Assembly (NCBI GenBank): GCA_958295945.1
Contig: OY282386.1
Coordinates: 4,892,204-4,956,203 of the forward strand
Direction of reading: 5' to 3'
Source of the DNA: Candidatus Poribacteria bacterium
GTDB lineage: Bacteria; Poribacteria; WGA-4E; WGA-3G
Length of the DNA stretch: 64,000 nucleotides
This document shows positions 17,826-26,633 of the stretch, in pieces. The position numbers and the translations under genes are program-made. The notes under the pieces are model-generated. The model did not search any database, had not been told where the DNA came from, and saw only the letters and a program-made list of their open reading frames with translations. Positions within the stretch are counted from its first letter, which is position 1. Every line of letters begins with the position of its first letter.

Positions 17826-18971
17826 TTAGAACACAGTATTACAATTATGATATCTCCCTAATAGCAATCTAAAATACTTATCAAGTTCAATATCTGTCTT
17901 TTCCTTCTCCATCGGTTCAATTTGGAAATGATTTTCTAAATAAGGATGATGTCTAATAGCATCACTTATGAAACAATGTTTATATTGCTTGAACAACTTA
18001 TCATCTATCGGAACATCACAGTTTCCGAAGTAAAACGGTAGTCTATAAATGTTTCTTTTGAACACATCTACATAGGCGTAATAATCCAGTTTAGTTTTAT
18101 CTATTACAATCGTGTTGCTGCTATGGTTTTGAATAAAAGTGCGATTCCTTTTTAATGCGTTAATATCCCGCATTGTCCAGAAAAACAGCGAATCATCAAG
18201 TATCTGTTGCTTTTTACTGGGATATTTGCTGATATAACTTGTAATATAATCAAAATCACTCAGACAGAAACACTTCTTTTCAACTGTTCTAAATTGGAAT
18301 GAACGGATATAATCGTAATCCATTCCTTTTATATCCCGCTGATAAAATGCAATGATAATCGGAAACGGTGTGTGTTTAGCCGATTCGGGGAATTCCCCGC
18401 TGCTAATCAATATGCCATCTATCAGTTTATAATTTGCAGTAAACTCCTTTAAGTGTCTGAAATTAGTCTGTTTTATCAAATAAGACAATGGATGCAACAC
18501 ACAGATAAAATCTGCTTCAAGTTTGTTATAGGAACGCAGAAATGAAATTCCTAAGTCCCGACTTGCTATATCTTCATCTACCTCAAAGTCAATTTGTTTA
18601 ATCTTGTGACGTATCAGTGATGTTCTATCGTTATACGGTGGATTTCCTACGACAATCAATTTTGTGTGCTGATGTGGAATCCCGAATTTTTTCCTTGAAA
18701 CGTTGTGTAAAGCGTTTGTCCGAAAGAATTGGACTTTGTTTGTGTTCTTTTTTGCTACATCTATTGCATCTTCGTCTATATCACATCCGATTGTGTAAGA
18801 CTGACCATAGTTCTTTAAAAAGTCTCCGTACCCACAGGCAGTGTCAATTATGGTGGTCTGTGAATCTATGTAGGGTTCAATTAACTCCCAAGCCAGTTGG
18901 ACAAATTTAAGTGGGGTGTAGTAACTTCCTAAGTTAACCCTGTCTTCATAATCTAAATGTGCCTGACTCAT
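17826..18971 (-). CDS. Type II N6-adenine DNA methyltransferase (gamma-class order)
   Basis: The 381-residue protein has the motif X-like LGSYYTP at 14-20, the cofactor motif IIDTACGYGDFL at 41-52 and the catalytic NPPY at 110-113. This order and the GSYYTP start are typical of gamma-class N6-adenine enzymes of type II systems. The rest is a target-recognition region of unknown specificity. The ATG overlaps the previous frame's stop in ATGA (18968-18971), so it is translationally coupled to the split gene. Probably one of two modification enzymes of the cassette. Confidence 0.82.
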   Translation of the reverse strand: MSQAHLDYEDRVNLGSYYTPLKFVQLAWELIEPYIDSQTTIIDTACGYGDFLKNYGQSYTIGCDIDEDAIDVAKKNTNKVQFFRTNALHNVSRKKFGIPHQHTKLIVVGNPPYNDRTSLIRHKIKQIDFEVDEDIASRDLGISFLRSYNKLEADFICVLHPLSYLIKQTNFRHLKEFTANYKLIDGILISSGEFPESAKHTPFPIIIAFYQRDIKGMDYDYIRSFQFRTVEKKCFCLSDFDYITSYISKYPSKKQQILDDSLFFWTMRDINALKRNRTFIQNHSSNTIVIDKTKLDYYAYVDVFKRNIYRLPFYFGNCDVPIDDKLFKQYKHCFISDAIRHHPYLENHFQIEPMEKEKTDIELDKYFRLLLGRYHNCNTVF

Positions 18972-19449
18972 TTTTCAACTTTAGAATCGGTGAAATGTTC
19001 TTCACCGTACTTAGAAAAGTAATATAAGATTGAACGTTTTGCAATATCTTTCATAATATCATACATTTCTTCAACTGTCCATTCCTCAGCACGAAAATAG
19101 AAACTACCCCTATTGAATCGTCCATCTTCATCGTTATAAAGATATGTTTTGTTGAGTTTACCAAACATAACCATGGTTGATACTCTATCTAAAATCGGTG
19201 AATCATCCTCAAAATCACAACCGTACCCAAAGCATACAAATGGAAAGATACATTCACTAAGCAAAGCAGTTCCCATTGTTTCTCATGAATTAAGGTGATT
19301 TTATTGGAAAATGTATCCACCAAATGTTCTACGACCTGATTAAGAACTTTGATTAGAGAAGTTTCTTGTTTTTTGGCAGTTGCATTTATGATTGTATTCT
19401 TTCGCTGTTCTCGTAACTGTTCTTTATTTGCCATTGCATTTCCTTTCAA
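18968..19449 (-). CDS. Split small gene between two methyltransferases, possible restriction partner
   Basis: Two overlapping frames occupy this place: 19189-19449 (86 codons, from KGNAMANKEQLREQ) and 18968-19276 (102 codons, from MGTALLSECIF). In the first, sequence up to about LIHEKQ is charged and helical; in the second, sequence after MGTALL contains FEDDSPILDRV and RAEEWTVEEMYDIMKDIAKR. Crossing between frames near 19276-19290 gives about 155 residues. The first frame overlaps the end of the upstream methyltransferase and the second ends in ATGA with the downstream one. No nuclease motif is certain. It may be a restriction endonuclease shortened or frameshifted, or two tiny proteins. Confidence 0.4.
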
Positions 19450-20539
19450 CTAAGAAAAGTTGTTCAGTTACGTGAATGTTTCGATTCCTTAAATTTCTTG
19501 ATCCGCGAAATGTATTGTACTTTATCTCAAATTCATCAACATGACCGATTTTTCGTAACATAGTACGCATTTCGTCTGGACAAATAAAACCTTCATTATT
19601 AAAAGAAATAAGGAAAAAATGTGTGTCAAGAGTATGCAACAATTCATTAAATAATTCTTTTGATTTTGTACGGACATTATAACCCGAACGTTTCCAATCC
19701 TTAGGGATTCCTGATACTCTACTAATATTTGTTGGTTCTTTGTAATGTACAAGCAAGTTTAACATAAAGTAGTTTGAACCGTAAGGATGTTGATTGTATG
19801 GAGGATCAATATAAGTCAGATCAAGATCCTTTATTTTGCGTGCAACTATATTAGTGTCGTCCTGGAATACATCATACTCACATTCAAATTGACTTAGTAC
19901 TGGTGGTTCCAATTCTATTTTACCTTTAATACGACTAAGTGCATTAGAGTTTGTTCCACCATACTGTCCAACCTCCGTATTCCTATTTTTGTAGAATCCT
20001 TTAAATACTCCTGATGTATTTGAATGGATTGATGCTTTGCTGAGCAGTGGACCGAGTAATGAGTCACGGGACATTACAGGATAATCTTCAAGCAATCTAC
20101 GATAATTATCTAGTCTACGGGCATTATCACGGGTGTAAAATACTCGGTCATTAGGTGTTATTTTTGATTCATCTGTAGGCGCGTAAAGTTTCTCAATAAA
20201 TCCTTTAGTAAACGGTTCTTCAACGCGATTATTGAGTTCCTTAACAATTTTAGTAATTCCACGGAAATCAATAGAACTTTTGTTCTGAAGATAGCAGCGT
20301 GAAACTGTTGCTGCATAATCTTCAAAATCATTGCTTGCTATATACGAGGCATGAGCTTTCAGAAAGCGAGAAACAATACCTGAACCACTGAAAGCATCAA
20401 AAACACGTAAATGTGATTTACCTGTGCGTTTTTTGACTTTAACAACTGCTTTGTTTATGTGGCTCAGAAGAGAACGTTTATTTCCAATGTATGTGATCAG
20501 TTGATCTGTAAGATAGCGAATATCTTCTATTTCAATCAT
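19424..20539 (-). CDS. D12-class (alpha) N6-adenine DNA methyltransferase
   Basis: The protein has 371 residues. YIGNKRSLL at 17-25 and FDAFSGSGIV at 47-56 form the cofactor site, and DPPYNQHPYGSNYFML at 245-260 is the catalytic motif IV. The motif order is alpha-class, as in Dam, DpnM and many type II modification enzymes. It leads the three-frame cassette, overlapping the next frame. The pairing with a gamma-class methylase suggests a system in which two enzymes modify the two strands or two forms of an asymmetric site. Specificity unknown. Confidence 0.85.
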   Translation of the reverse strand: MIEIEDIRYLTDQLITYIGNKRSLLSHINKAVVKVKKRTGKSHLRVFDAFSGSGIVSRFLKAHASYIASNDFEDYAATVSRCYLQNKSSIDFRGITKIVKELNNRVEEPFTKGFIEKLYAPTDESKITPNDRVFYTRDNARRLDNYRRLLEDYPVMSRDSLLGPLLSKASIHSNTSGVFKGFYKNRNTEVGQYGGTNSNALSRIKGKIELEPPVLSQFECEYDVFQDDTNIVARKIKDLDLTYIDPPYNQHPYGSNYFMLNLLVHYKEPTNISRVSGIPKDWKRSGYNVRTKSKELFNELLHTLDTHFFLISFNNEGFICPDEMRTMLRKIGHVDEFEIKYNTFRGSRNLRNRNIHVTEQLFLVERKCNGK

Positions 20540-20580
20540 TGAGATGTCCTCTTTGAATTCTTAAACTCTGATTTTCAAAT

Positions 20581-20690
20581 TGAATATAGTAGATTTTGAA
20601 AGGACTTGAACACCCGGCATCGGCGAGGTTAGGAAACCTCGCCTACCGTGGGACGAAAGTGTCAACTTATATTCATAATTCACTATATCA
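20581..20690. mobile_element. MITE-like element at the edge of the methyltransferase cassette
   Basis: ATATAGTAGATTTTGA near 20585-20600 is approximately complementary to TCATAATTCACTATAT near 20674-20689. The centre contains the hairpin GGCGAGGTT/AACCTCGCC (20622-20643) and CTACCG, the shared core. It lies between the cassette promoter side and nuoL. Confidence 0.55.
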
Positions 20691-20800
20691 TCTAATCTAT
20701 ACTATACGATTAGCAGTATAAACATCGTTGTTTATAACTTGTAGTGATCTGTATATCCTACTAATATATTTCAATTCCTATAACCATTTTTTAAGCAAGC

Positions 20801-22732
20801 TTAAGTAAAGAACAGATAAAATGCGAGGAAGATTACGATACCTACAACCATTGACACAATATAGGCTTGAACGAGTCCGGTTTGTAGTCTACGTAACAAT
20901 CCACCTATTGCTCTGATGAGTACGGCAACACCGTTGACAATTCCATCAATAATACCACTATCAAACAGTTTCCACAACAAGAAATGAGAAGCGTTTTTGA
21001 TTGGTTGCACAATGAATGTATTGTATATCTCATCAACATAGAACTTGTTAGCAACAAGTTTCTGTAATGCATTTGTAGGTTCTGCTGAAGGCACACGATT
21101 TTTGTAACGTGTCCAAGCATAAGCGATTCCGAGTATACCGACAATTGACGAAATAATCATAAACGGAATGGCACTACCTAATGCTTCACCGTGTTCAACT
21201 TTAAAACCTGATACTTTCTCCGTAAAGTGATGGAACCAACTATCATGTCCACCCACGCCTAATAGTAAGCCGATAATTGCTGATGGGATTGCGAGAATAG
21301 CAAGTGGAACCCACATTACTGCGGGTGATTCATGGAGGTGTGATTCTACTTCAGGATCTACACGAGATTCTCCGTAAAATGTCACAAAGATTAAACGGAA
21401 CATGTAAAATGCTGTCAGGAATGCCGTTGCTATTCCGATGATGTATATTATTTTTGAACTTCCCCATGCACTGTGGAGTATTTCGTCCTTACTCCAGAAT
21501 CCACTTAGAAATGGCGCGCCAGCAATTGCCAAAGCACCAACCAAAAATGTGATATGTGTAATCGGCAGTTTTTTTCGCAACCCACCCATTTTCCGTATGT
21601 CTAATTCATTTGCCATCGCGTGCATCACACTGCCAGCAGTTAGGAACATGAGTCCTTTGAAGAATGCGTGTGTCACCAAATGGAAAATGCCAGATGCATA
21701 CGCACCAACACCAACACCGACAAACATATATCCGAGTTGACTTACAGTAGAATAGGCAAGAATCCGTTTTATATCGTTCTGTTTGATGGCAATTATTGCG
21801 GCAAACAAAGCGGTTAACACACCAATCCACGCGACAACGACTCCTGTTCCTGCGATGTTGTAAAGCACAGCGGAACGCGCTATCATATAAACACCCGCGG
21901 TAACCATAGTCGCGGCGTGTATTAATGCGCTAACGGGAGTTGGACCTTCCATAGCATCTGGTAGCCATACATAGAGAGGGATCTGTGCGGATTTGCCGAT
22001 TGCACCAACGAATAGTAAGAGTGTTGCAATTACAAGAGTGCTTGCTCCGAATATTTGTTTGAAACTGTCTGTTTCAACCAAACCCATCCCCTCTGCTGCA
22101 GGTTGTAATTCTTTAGCAGTTTCAAAGATACCACCAAAATCAAGGGTGCCAAATGCTGCGAACAATGTGAACATTCCCAATAGGAAACCGAAATCGCCTA
22201 TCCTGTTGACAATAAACGCCTTTTTACCTGCGTCAGTAGCGGATTGTTTCTCATACCAGAATCCGATTAGTAAATAAGAACACAATCCAACACCTTCCCA
22301 TCCGACAAACATCATCAGGTAGTTGTTGCCAAGAACGAGGATTAGCATTGCGAAAACAAACAGATTGAGGTAGGCAAAATAACGGGTATATCCTTCGTCT
22401 CCGTGCATGTAGCCGATGGAGTATACGTGGATGAGAAATCCTACACCAGTGATCACTAAAAGCATTACGGTTGTTAAGGCATCAACGTGGAAACCGATAC
22501 TAATATAATCTGAAATCCATGAATATAAGATTCCCGCTTCTCCCTCAAGCGTATTCCCACGATCTACTGAGACGAATGCTATAATGGAACAAATTAAGGA
22601 AACAAGCACAGCAAGCGCACCAATGCCTCCACTCAGTTTCTCATTCCCTTTTAACCATTTGCCAAATAATCCGTTAATCAGAAAGCCGACAAGTGGCGAA
22701 ATTAATAGGACAATTATTAGATCTCTTGGCAT
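20801..22732 (-). CDS. nuoL: NADH-quinone oxidoreductase subunit L
   Basis: The 643-residue subunit is the largest membrane antiporter-like protein of complex I. Conserved stretches are FVGWEGVGLCSYLLIG, the PLYVWLPDAMEGPTPVSAL region and KRILAYSTVSQLGYM. The C-terminal part carries the long helix and extra transmembrane segment that links the proton channels. AAAGGATAAAGT before the ATG overlaps the nuoK stop, so coupling to nuoK is likely. Downstream the operon is broken by the methyltransferase cassette. Confidence 0.95.
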   Translation of the reverse strand: MPRDLIIVLLISPLVGFLINGLFGKWLKGNEKLSGGIGALAVLVSLICSIIAFVSVDRGNTLEGEAGILYSWISDYISIGFHVDALTTVMLLVITGVGFLIHVYSIGYMHGDEGYTRYFAYLNLFVFAMLILVLGNNYLMMFVGWEGVGLCSYLLIGFWYEKQSATDAGKKAFIVNRIGDFGFLLGMFTLFAAFGTLDFGGIFETAKELQPAAEGMGLVETDSFKQIFGASTLVIATLLLFVGAIGKSAQIPLYVWLPDAMEGPTPVSALIHAATMVTAGVYMIARSAVLYNIAGTGVVVAWIGVLTALFAAIIAIKQNDIKRILAYSTVSQLGYMFVGVGVGAYASGIFHLVTHAFFKGLMFLTAGSVMHAMANELDIRKMGGLRKKLPITHITFLVGALAIAGAPFLSGFWSKDEILHSAWGSSKIIYIIGIATAFLTAFYMFRLIFVTFYGESRVDPEVESHLHESPAVMWVPLAILAIPSAIIGLLLGVGGHDSWFHHFTEKVSGFKVEHGEALGSAIPFMIISSIVGILGIAYAWTRYKNRVPSAEPTNALQKLVANKFYVDEIYNTFIVQPIKNASHFLLWKLFDSGIIDGIVNGVAVLIRAIGGLLRRLQTGLVQAYIVSMVVGIVIFLAFYLFFT

Positions 22733-22735
22733 ACT

Positions 22736-23035
22736 TTATCCTTTTAGCGAATTTACTTCATCCACATTAATTGTTTCACGATGCTTGAAAACACTCACAA
22801 TAATTGCTAATCCGATGGCGACTTCAGCAGCAGCAACAGCCATCACGAAAAAGACGAACAACTGTCCATCTGCATCACCAAGACTACGACTGATTGCAAC
22901 AAAGGCGAGGTTCGCTGCATTCAACATTAGTTCAATACACATAAAGATGATAATAGCGTTTCTTCGGATGAGAACGCCAATAACACCTATTGTAAACAGA
23001 AGTGCACTTAAGATAAGATAATATTCTAAAGACAT
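22736..23035 (-). CDS. nuoK: NADH-quinone oxidoreductase subunit K
   Basis: The 99-residue, three-helix membrane subunit has its usual length. The glutamates in transmembrane helices, in [13 protein letters not shown] and in [11 protein letters not shown], are the conserved residues needed for proton transfer. It is followed by nuoL after 3 bases and preceded by a 120-bp spacer filled with a repeated GTTGTCAGTTATCAG motif. Confidence 0.95.
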   Translation of the reverse strand: MSLEYYLILSALLFTIGVIGVLIRRNAIIIFMCIELMLNAANLAFVAISRSLGDADGQLFVFFVMAVAAAEVAIGLAIIVSVFKHRETINVDEVNSLKG

Positions 23036-23040
23036 AAAAT

Positions 23041-23130
23041 AGTTGTCAGTTGTCAGTTATCAGTTGTCAAAGAAGGGGTGTCAGAAAAGCAATTGATAGC
23101 CGATAACTGCTGACTAATGACTCCTTAGTA
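23041..23130. repeat. GTTGTCAGTTATCAGTTGTC-type repeat with inverted partner
   Basis: Short direct repeats of AGTTGTC/AGTTATC at 23041-23070 are followed by GATAGCCGATAACTGCTGAC and ATGACTCC, roughly complementary to the first part. A fragment of the same kind occurs near 29820-29855 beside nuoE. It lies inside the operon between nuoK and nuoJ and could form a hairpin in the message. Confidence 0.5.
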
Positions 23131-23157
23131 GTTGTAGCACTATACCCAAAACCGTAG

Positions 23158-23700
23158 TTAACTTTCTGTTTGATTATCACGTTTTACCAAGACAATAACA
23201 CCTATCAACGCTGCCAACAAAATAAGCGAGGTGACTTCGAACGGCAATAGGTATTCAGTGAACAGAAGTTCACCAATATCAGAAGTTTCAATCGGATTAG
23301 TTACGCGGGCAGTTGCTCTTTCCATTGCATCCGCAGATCCGACCTCAGTATCAGTGAAGGCATTAACAGCAATGAAGATGCCTTGTGCTGCTAACAGTAT
23401 CCCTAAGACTACAGCAACGCCTTTCAGTTTCCCTGTGAGTGCTCCCTGTGCAGAGAGTGTGCCAAGGTTCAGCAGCATAATCACAAAGAGGAACAACACC
23501 ATGATTGCTCCAGCGTAAACTATCACTTGAACAGCAGCCACGAAGTGCGCACCTAAAAGCACGAACAGTCCTGCTTGTGAGAAAAACGTTACAATCAGCG
23601 AAAGCGCGCTATAGATGGGGTGTCGAAAGGAGATGACAGAAATCGCACCGATTAGTGATACTGCACCAAATATGAAAAATAGAATCATTTCTGCGGTCAT
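23158..23700 (-). CDS. nuoJ: NADH-quinone oxidoreductase subunit J
   Basis: A five-helix membrane subunit of about 180 residues with the conserved third-helix sequence AVQVIVYAGAIMVLFLFVIMLLN split over two recognisable blocks. Two ATGs lie close together (23706 and 23700); the second is better spaced from AGGAGAA. It follows nuoH after a few bases. The usual nuoI, which would stand between H and J, is not there. Confidence 0.94.
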   Translation of the reverse strand: MTAEMILFFIFGAVSLIGAISVISFRHPIYSALSLIVTFFSQAGLFVLLGAHFVAAVQVIVYAGAIMVLFLFVIMLLNLGTLSAQGALTGKLKGVAVVLGILLAAQGIFIAVNAFTDTEVGSADAMERATARVTNPIETSDIGELLFTEYLLPFEVTSLILLAALIGVIVLVKRDNQTES

Positions 23701-23711
23701 TGGCATTTCTC

Positions 23712-24914
23712 CTATTCTACTGCGTCTAACCCGCGAAGCGGTGCTGCATCAAGTATTGCCTGTGTTGAAGATTTACTGTTATTGTCCAAGGCAAGCATGC
23801 CTGCTACGACAGCAACGACGATGAACGCTGCGACGACGTTTCCTATACCTATCCAAAGACGATTCCCGTTAGTCACAACCCACAAAGTTCCGGTTACTAC
23901 GATTGATGTCAACGCAACAGGCAACAAGAATTTCCATCCGAAATTCATCAGTTGGTCATAACGGAAACGTGGCAGTGTCCAACGAACCCAAATAAATATA
24001 AACAGGAAGATACCCGTTTTGATGAAGAAGATAGCAAATGAGATTATGCCTGAAAGTATGGATCCTTCTCCACCTATGTTTTCCAATCCGAAGAAGTGCC
24101 ATCCACCTAAGAACAGCGTTACAACCACCGCAGATCCGACAATCATATTCATATATTCTGCCATAAAGAAGATGGCAAATTTCATACTGCTATATTCAGT
24201 ATGATAACCCGCGACAAGTTCCTGTTCCGCTTCAGCGAGGTCAAACGGCAGTCGATTTGTTTCAGCAAACATTGCTGTTGTAAACGCAAGGAAAGCAGGG
24301 AAGTGTATCAGAAAGTTCCACTCCCACATGTTCGATCCCTGTTCTTCAGCAATTGTGCGTAGACTGAGAGACTCGGAAAGCATCAGCACACCGATAATTG
24401 CTAAGCCGAGTGTCAATTCGTAGCTTATCATTTGTGCAGATGAACGTAGACCACCTAAAAGCGAATATTTGTTATTTGATGCCCACGCACCGATAACAAC
24501 ACCGTAAACACCAAGAGAGGCTATCGCTAAGATATACAGAATGCCGACGTTAATGTCTGCAATTTGGAGAGATATAGGATCATCAAGTCCAGTTATCGTG
24601 ATATCGCCTCCGAAAGGCACAACAGCAATGGTGATCATCGCAGGGACTAATAGCATAGCGGGGGCAAGTACGTAGAGTGGTTTATCAACGTGATTTGGGA
24701 TGAGGTCTTCTTTAAATAGGAACTTAATCCCATCTGCGATAGGTTGGAGCAGTCCTTGCGGTCCGACACGGTTCGGTCCAAGGCGATCCTGTATCCATCC
24801 ACTTACTCTGCGTTCCGACCAAATCATCGCCATAACACCGATTATCAACAGATGTGCAATGAAGAGTATTTTTATGATTGGAATAGTTATCTGTTCTAAT
24901 ATATTTATTTCCAT
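23712..24914 (-). CDS. nuoH: NADH-quinone oxidoreductase subunit H
   Basis: A 400-residue membrane subunit that forms the quinone chamber. Typical motifs are SERRVSGWIQDRLGPNRVGP, the AETNRLPFDLAEAEQELVAG stretch and the C-terminal WVRWTLPRFRYDQLM. It is longer than usual because of an extra hydrophobic segment and a tail of about 60 residues after the core. AAGGAG precedes the ATG. The next gene is nuoJ, with nuoI skipped. Confidence 0.95.
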   Translation of the reverse strand: MEINILEQITIPIIKILFIAHLLIIGVMAMIWSERRVSGWIQDRLGPNRVGPQGLLQPIADGIKFLFKEDLIPNHVDKPLYVLAPAMLLVPAMITIAVVPFGGDITITGLDDPISLQIADINVGILYILAIASLGVYGVVIGAWASNNKYSLLGGLRSSAQMISYELTLGLAIIGVLMLSESLSLRTIAEEQGSNMWEWNFLIHFPAFLAFTTAMFAETNRLPFDLAEAEQELVAGYHTEYSSMKFAIFFMAEYMNMIVGSAVVVTLFLGGWHFFGLENIGGEGSILSGIISFAIFFIKTGIFLFIFIWVRWTLPRFRYDQLMNFGWKFLLPVALTSIVVTGTLWVVTNGNRLWIGIGNVVAAFIVVAVVAGMLALDNNSKSSTQAILDAAPLRGLDAVE

Positions 24915-24948
24915 GAATTCTCCTTCTTGATGACGCGCCTTATTGAAG

Positions 24949-26607
24949 TTATGCTAACTTAATCCCCGTATTTCCAATATTTTGATGTGTTGCGTCACCG
25001 TATCCCTCTACATTTTCTGCAATGGCATTCGCAATCTCGCCTGCAAAGTGATAGTCAATTTCTCCATCTAACTGTTTGGCAAGCTGCTGTGTGATTTCCC
25101 AATCAACTTGTGCTTCACCGGGTGGGTCAATTGCTTTGCGAATCCGTTGTACCCATCCCGTTGAATTCGTGAATGTGCCATCTTTTTCAGCGAAAGTTGT
25201 GCCTGGAAGCACAACATCGGCTAATTCCGTAACCTCTGATGGTAGCACATCTTGAACGATTAGAAATTCAACCTTTTCTAACGCTTCTCTTTCAGTATCC
25301 TCAAGTGCGCGGTCAGGCACACCGCTAACGAGATAGACAACTTTCGCGCCTGCGACTTTTTCCCAGAGTGTGTCACCTTCTAAAACGACGTTGCCGTTTG
25401 CAGAACCGAGTATAGTTCGTGCACCTGCTGTGTTTGGGTTCTTGTCCGCTTCAATGGTGAATTGCGGGAATTTGTGTTCTTCACCAGGTTGCTGACCAAA
25501 GAGTCCTAATTGGGTGGTCTTTAGCACATCGTGTGCGAATTGTTGTAGGACATAATTATCTTCGTTTGTGCCTTGTGCAGAACCGATAACCACAATGTCG
25601 TCTGCTTCAACTTCCGATAACTTTTCAGTAATCAGCGTTAGTGCATCTGACCACTGTGTCGTGGTCTGTTCACCACCAATCTTTTTTAGCGGTAGTTGGA
25701 GCCTATCATCGCTATTGACATAATGATATCCAAGTCGACCATCATCACACATCCAATGTTGGTTTATATCTGCATGGAAGCGGGGTTTAATACGATAAAG
25801 TCCATCTGTTTTATACTCAACCGTGACATTACATCCGACACTACATCCTGAACAGATGCTATTTGCCTTTTCCATAAACCACGGACGAGATTTGAACAAG
25901 AAATCTTTGCTAATCAGAGCACCGACTGGACAGATATCAACGACATTGCCTGCAAGTTTATTATCAAGCAGCTGAATGGGGGTTCCCTCATGGCTTCGTG
26001 GAATATCAATCTCATCGTGTGAACCACGATTGATTAAACCGAGTTCTCCGCTACCGGAAACTTCATCACAGAATCGGATACACCGTGTGCAGACGATACA
26101 ACGCGTTGAATAGAGCAGAACATCTGGACCTAAGTCTTTCTTTGGTGGAACGTTTTTGACTTCTATGTAACGACTCTTATCGTGTCCATGTCGATAACTA
26201 AAGTCTTGCAAATCGCATTCACCTGCTTGATCACATACAGGACAATCCAGCGGATGATGTACGAGTAGAAATTCAAGGATATCCTCTCGCGCCTTAATGA
26301 CACGAGGACTATCAGTTTGTACAATTGCGTCATACTTTTCGTCTAGTTTTCTTTCTGGCGGAGCAGATCGGACAGACGTTGTGCATCCTGTTGCTAACTG
26401 TCGTCCGGGAACAGCGGGTGTGCCTGGTGGTGCCCCTGGAGGTGGTGCGTAGGTCTCAATGAGACACATGCGGCAGTTCGCTGGACGACTCAACCCAGGG
26501 TGATAGCAGTAGTGCGGCACCTCAATGCCGTGTTGTTTCGCCGCTTCAACTATATTCGTTCCATCTTCGACCTCTATTTCAAGGTCATTCAGTTTGATAA
26601 ATGCCAT
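24949..26607 (-). CDS. nuoG: NADH-quinone oxidoreductase subunit G
   Basis: The 552-residue iron-sulfur subunit starts with a [2Fe-2S] ferredoxin domain (C34, C45, C48, C75) containing an unusual proline-rich insert at about 53-70. The H-Cys3 cluster ligands are H118, C122, C125 and C131. A [4Fe-4S] site follows at C170, C173, C176 and C226. A further CSGCSVGC block at 252-259 with a later cysteine (HWMCDD) fits the extra N7 cluster. The C-terminal molybdopterin-like domain is much shorter than in Escherichia coli (908 residues in total). Confidence 0.93.
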   Translation of the reverse strand: MAFIKLNDLEIEVEDGTNIVEAAKQHGIEVPHYCYHPGLSRPANCRMCLIETYAPPPGAPPGTPAVPGRQLATGCTTSVRSAPPERKLDEKYDAIVQTDSPRVIKAREDILEFLLVHHPLDCPVCDQAGECDLQDFSYRHGHDKSRYIEVKNVPPKKDLGPDVLLYSTRCIVCTRCIRFCDEVSGSGELGLINRGSHDEIDIPRSHEGTPIQLLDNKLAGNVVDICPVGALISKDFLFKSRPWFMEKANSICSGCSVGCNVTVEYKTDGLYRIKPRFHADINQHWMCDDGRLGYHYVNSDDRLQLPLKKIGGEQTTTQWSDALTLITEKLSEVEADDIVVIGSAQGTNEDNYVLQQFAHDVLKTTQLGLFGQQPGEEHKFPQFTIEADKNPNTAGARTILGSANGNVVLEGDTLWEKVAGAKVVYLVSGVPDRALEDTEREALEKVEFLIVQDVLPSEVTELADVVLPGTTFAEKDGTFTNSTGWVQRIRKAIDPPGEAQVDWEITQQLAKQLDGEIDYHFAGEIANAIAENVEGYGDATHQNIGNTGIKLA

Positions 26608-26633
26608 AAATATTACTCCAATGGCTTTCGGTT

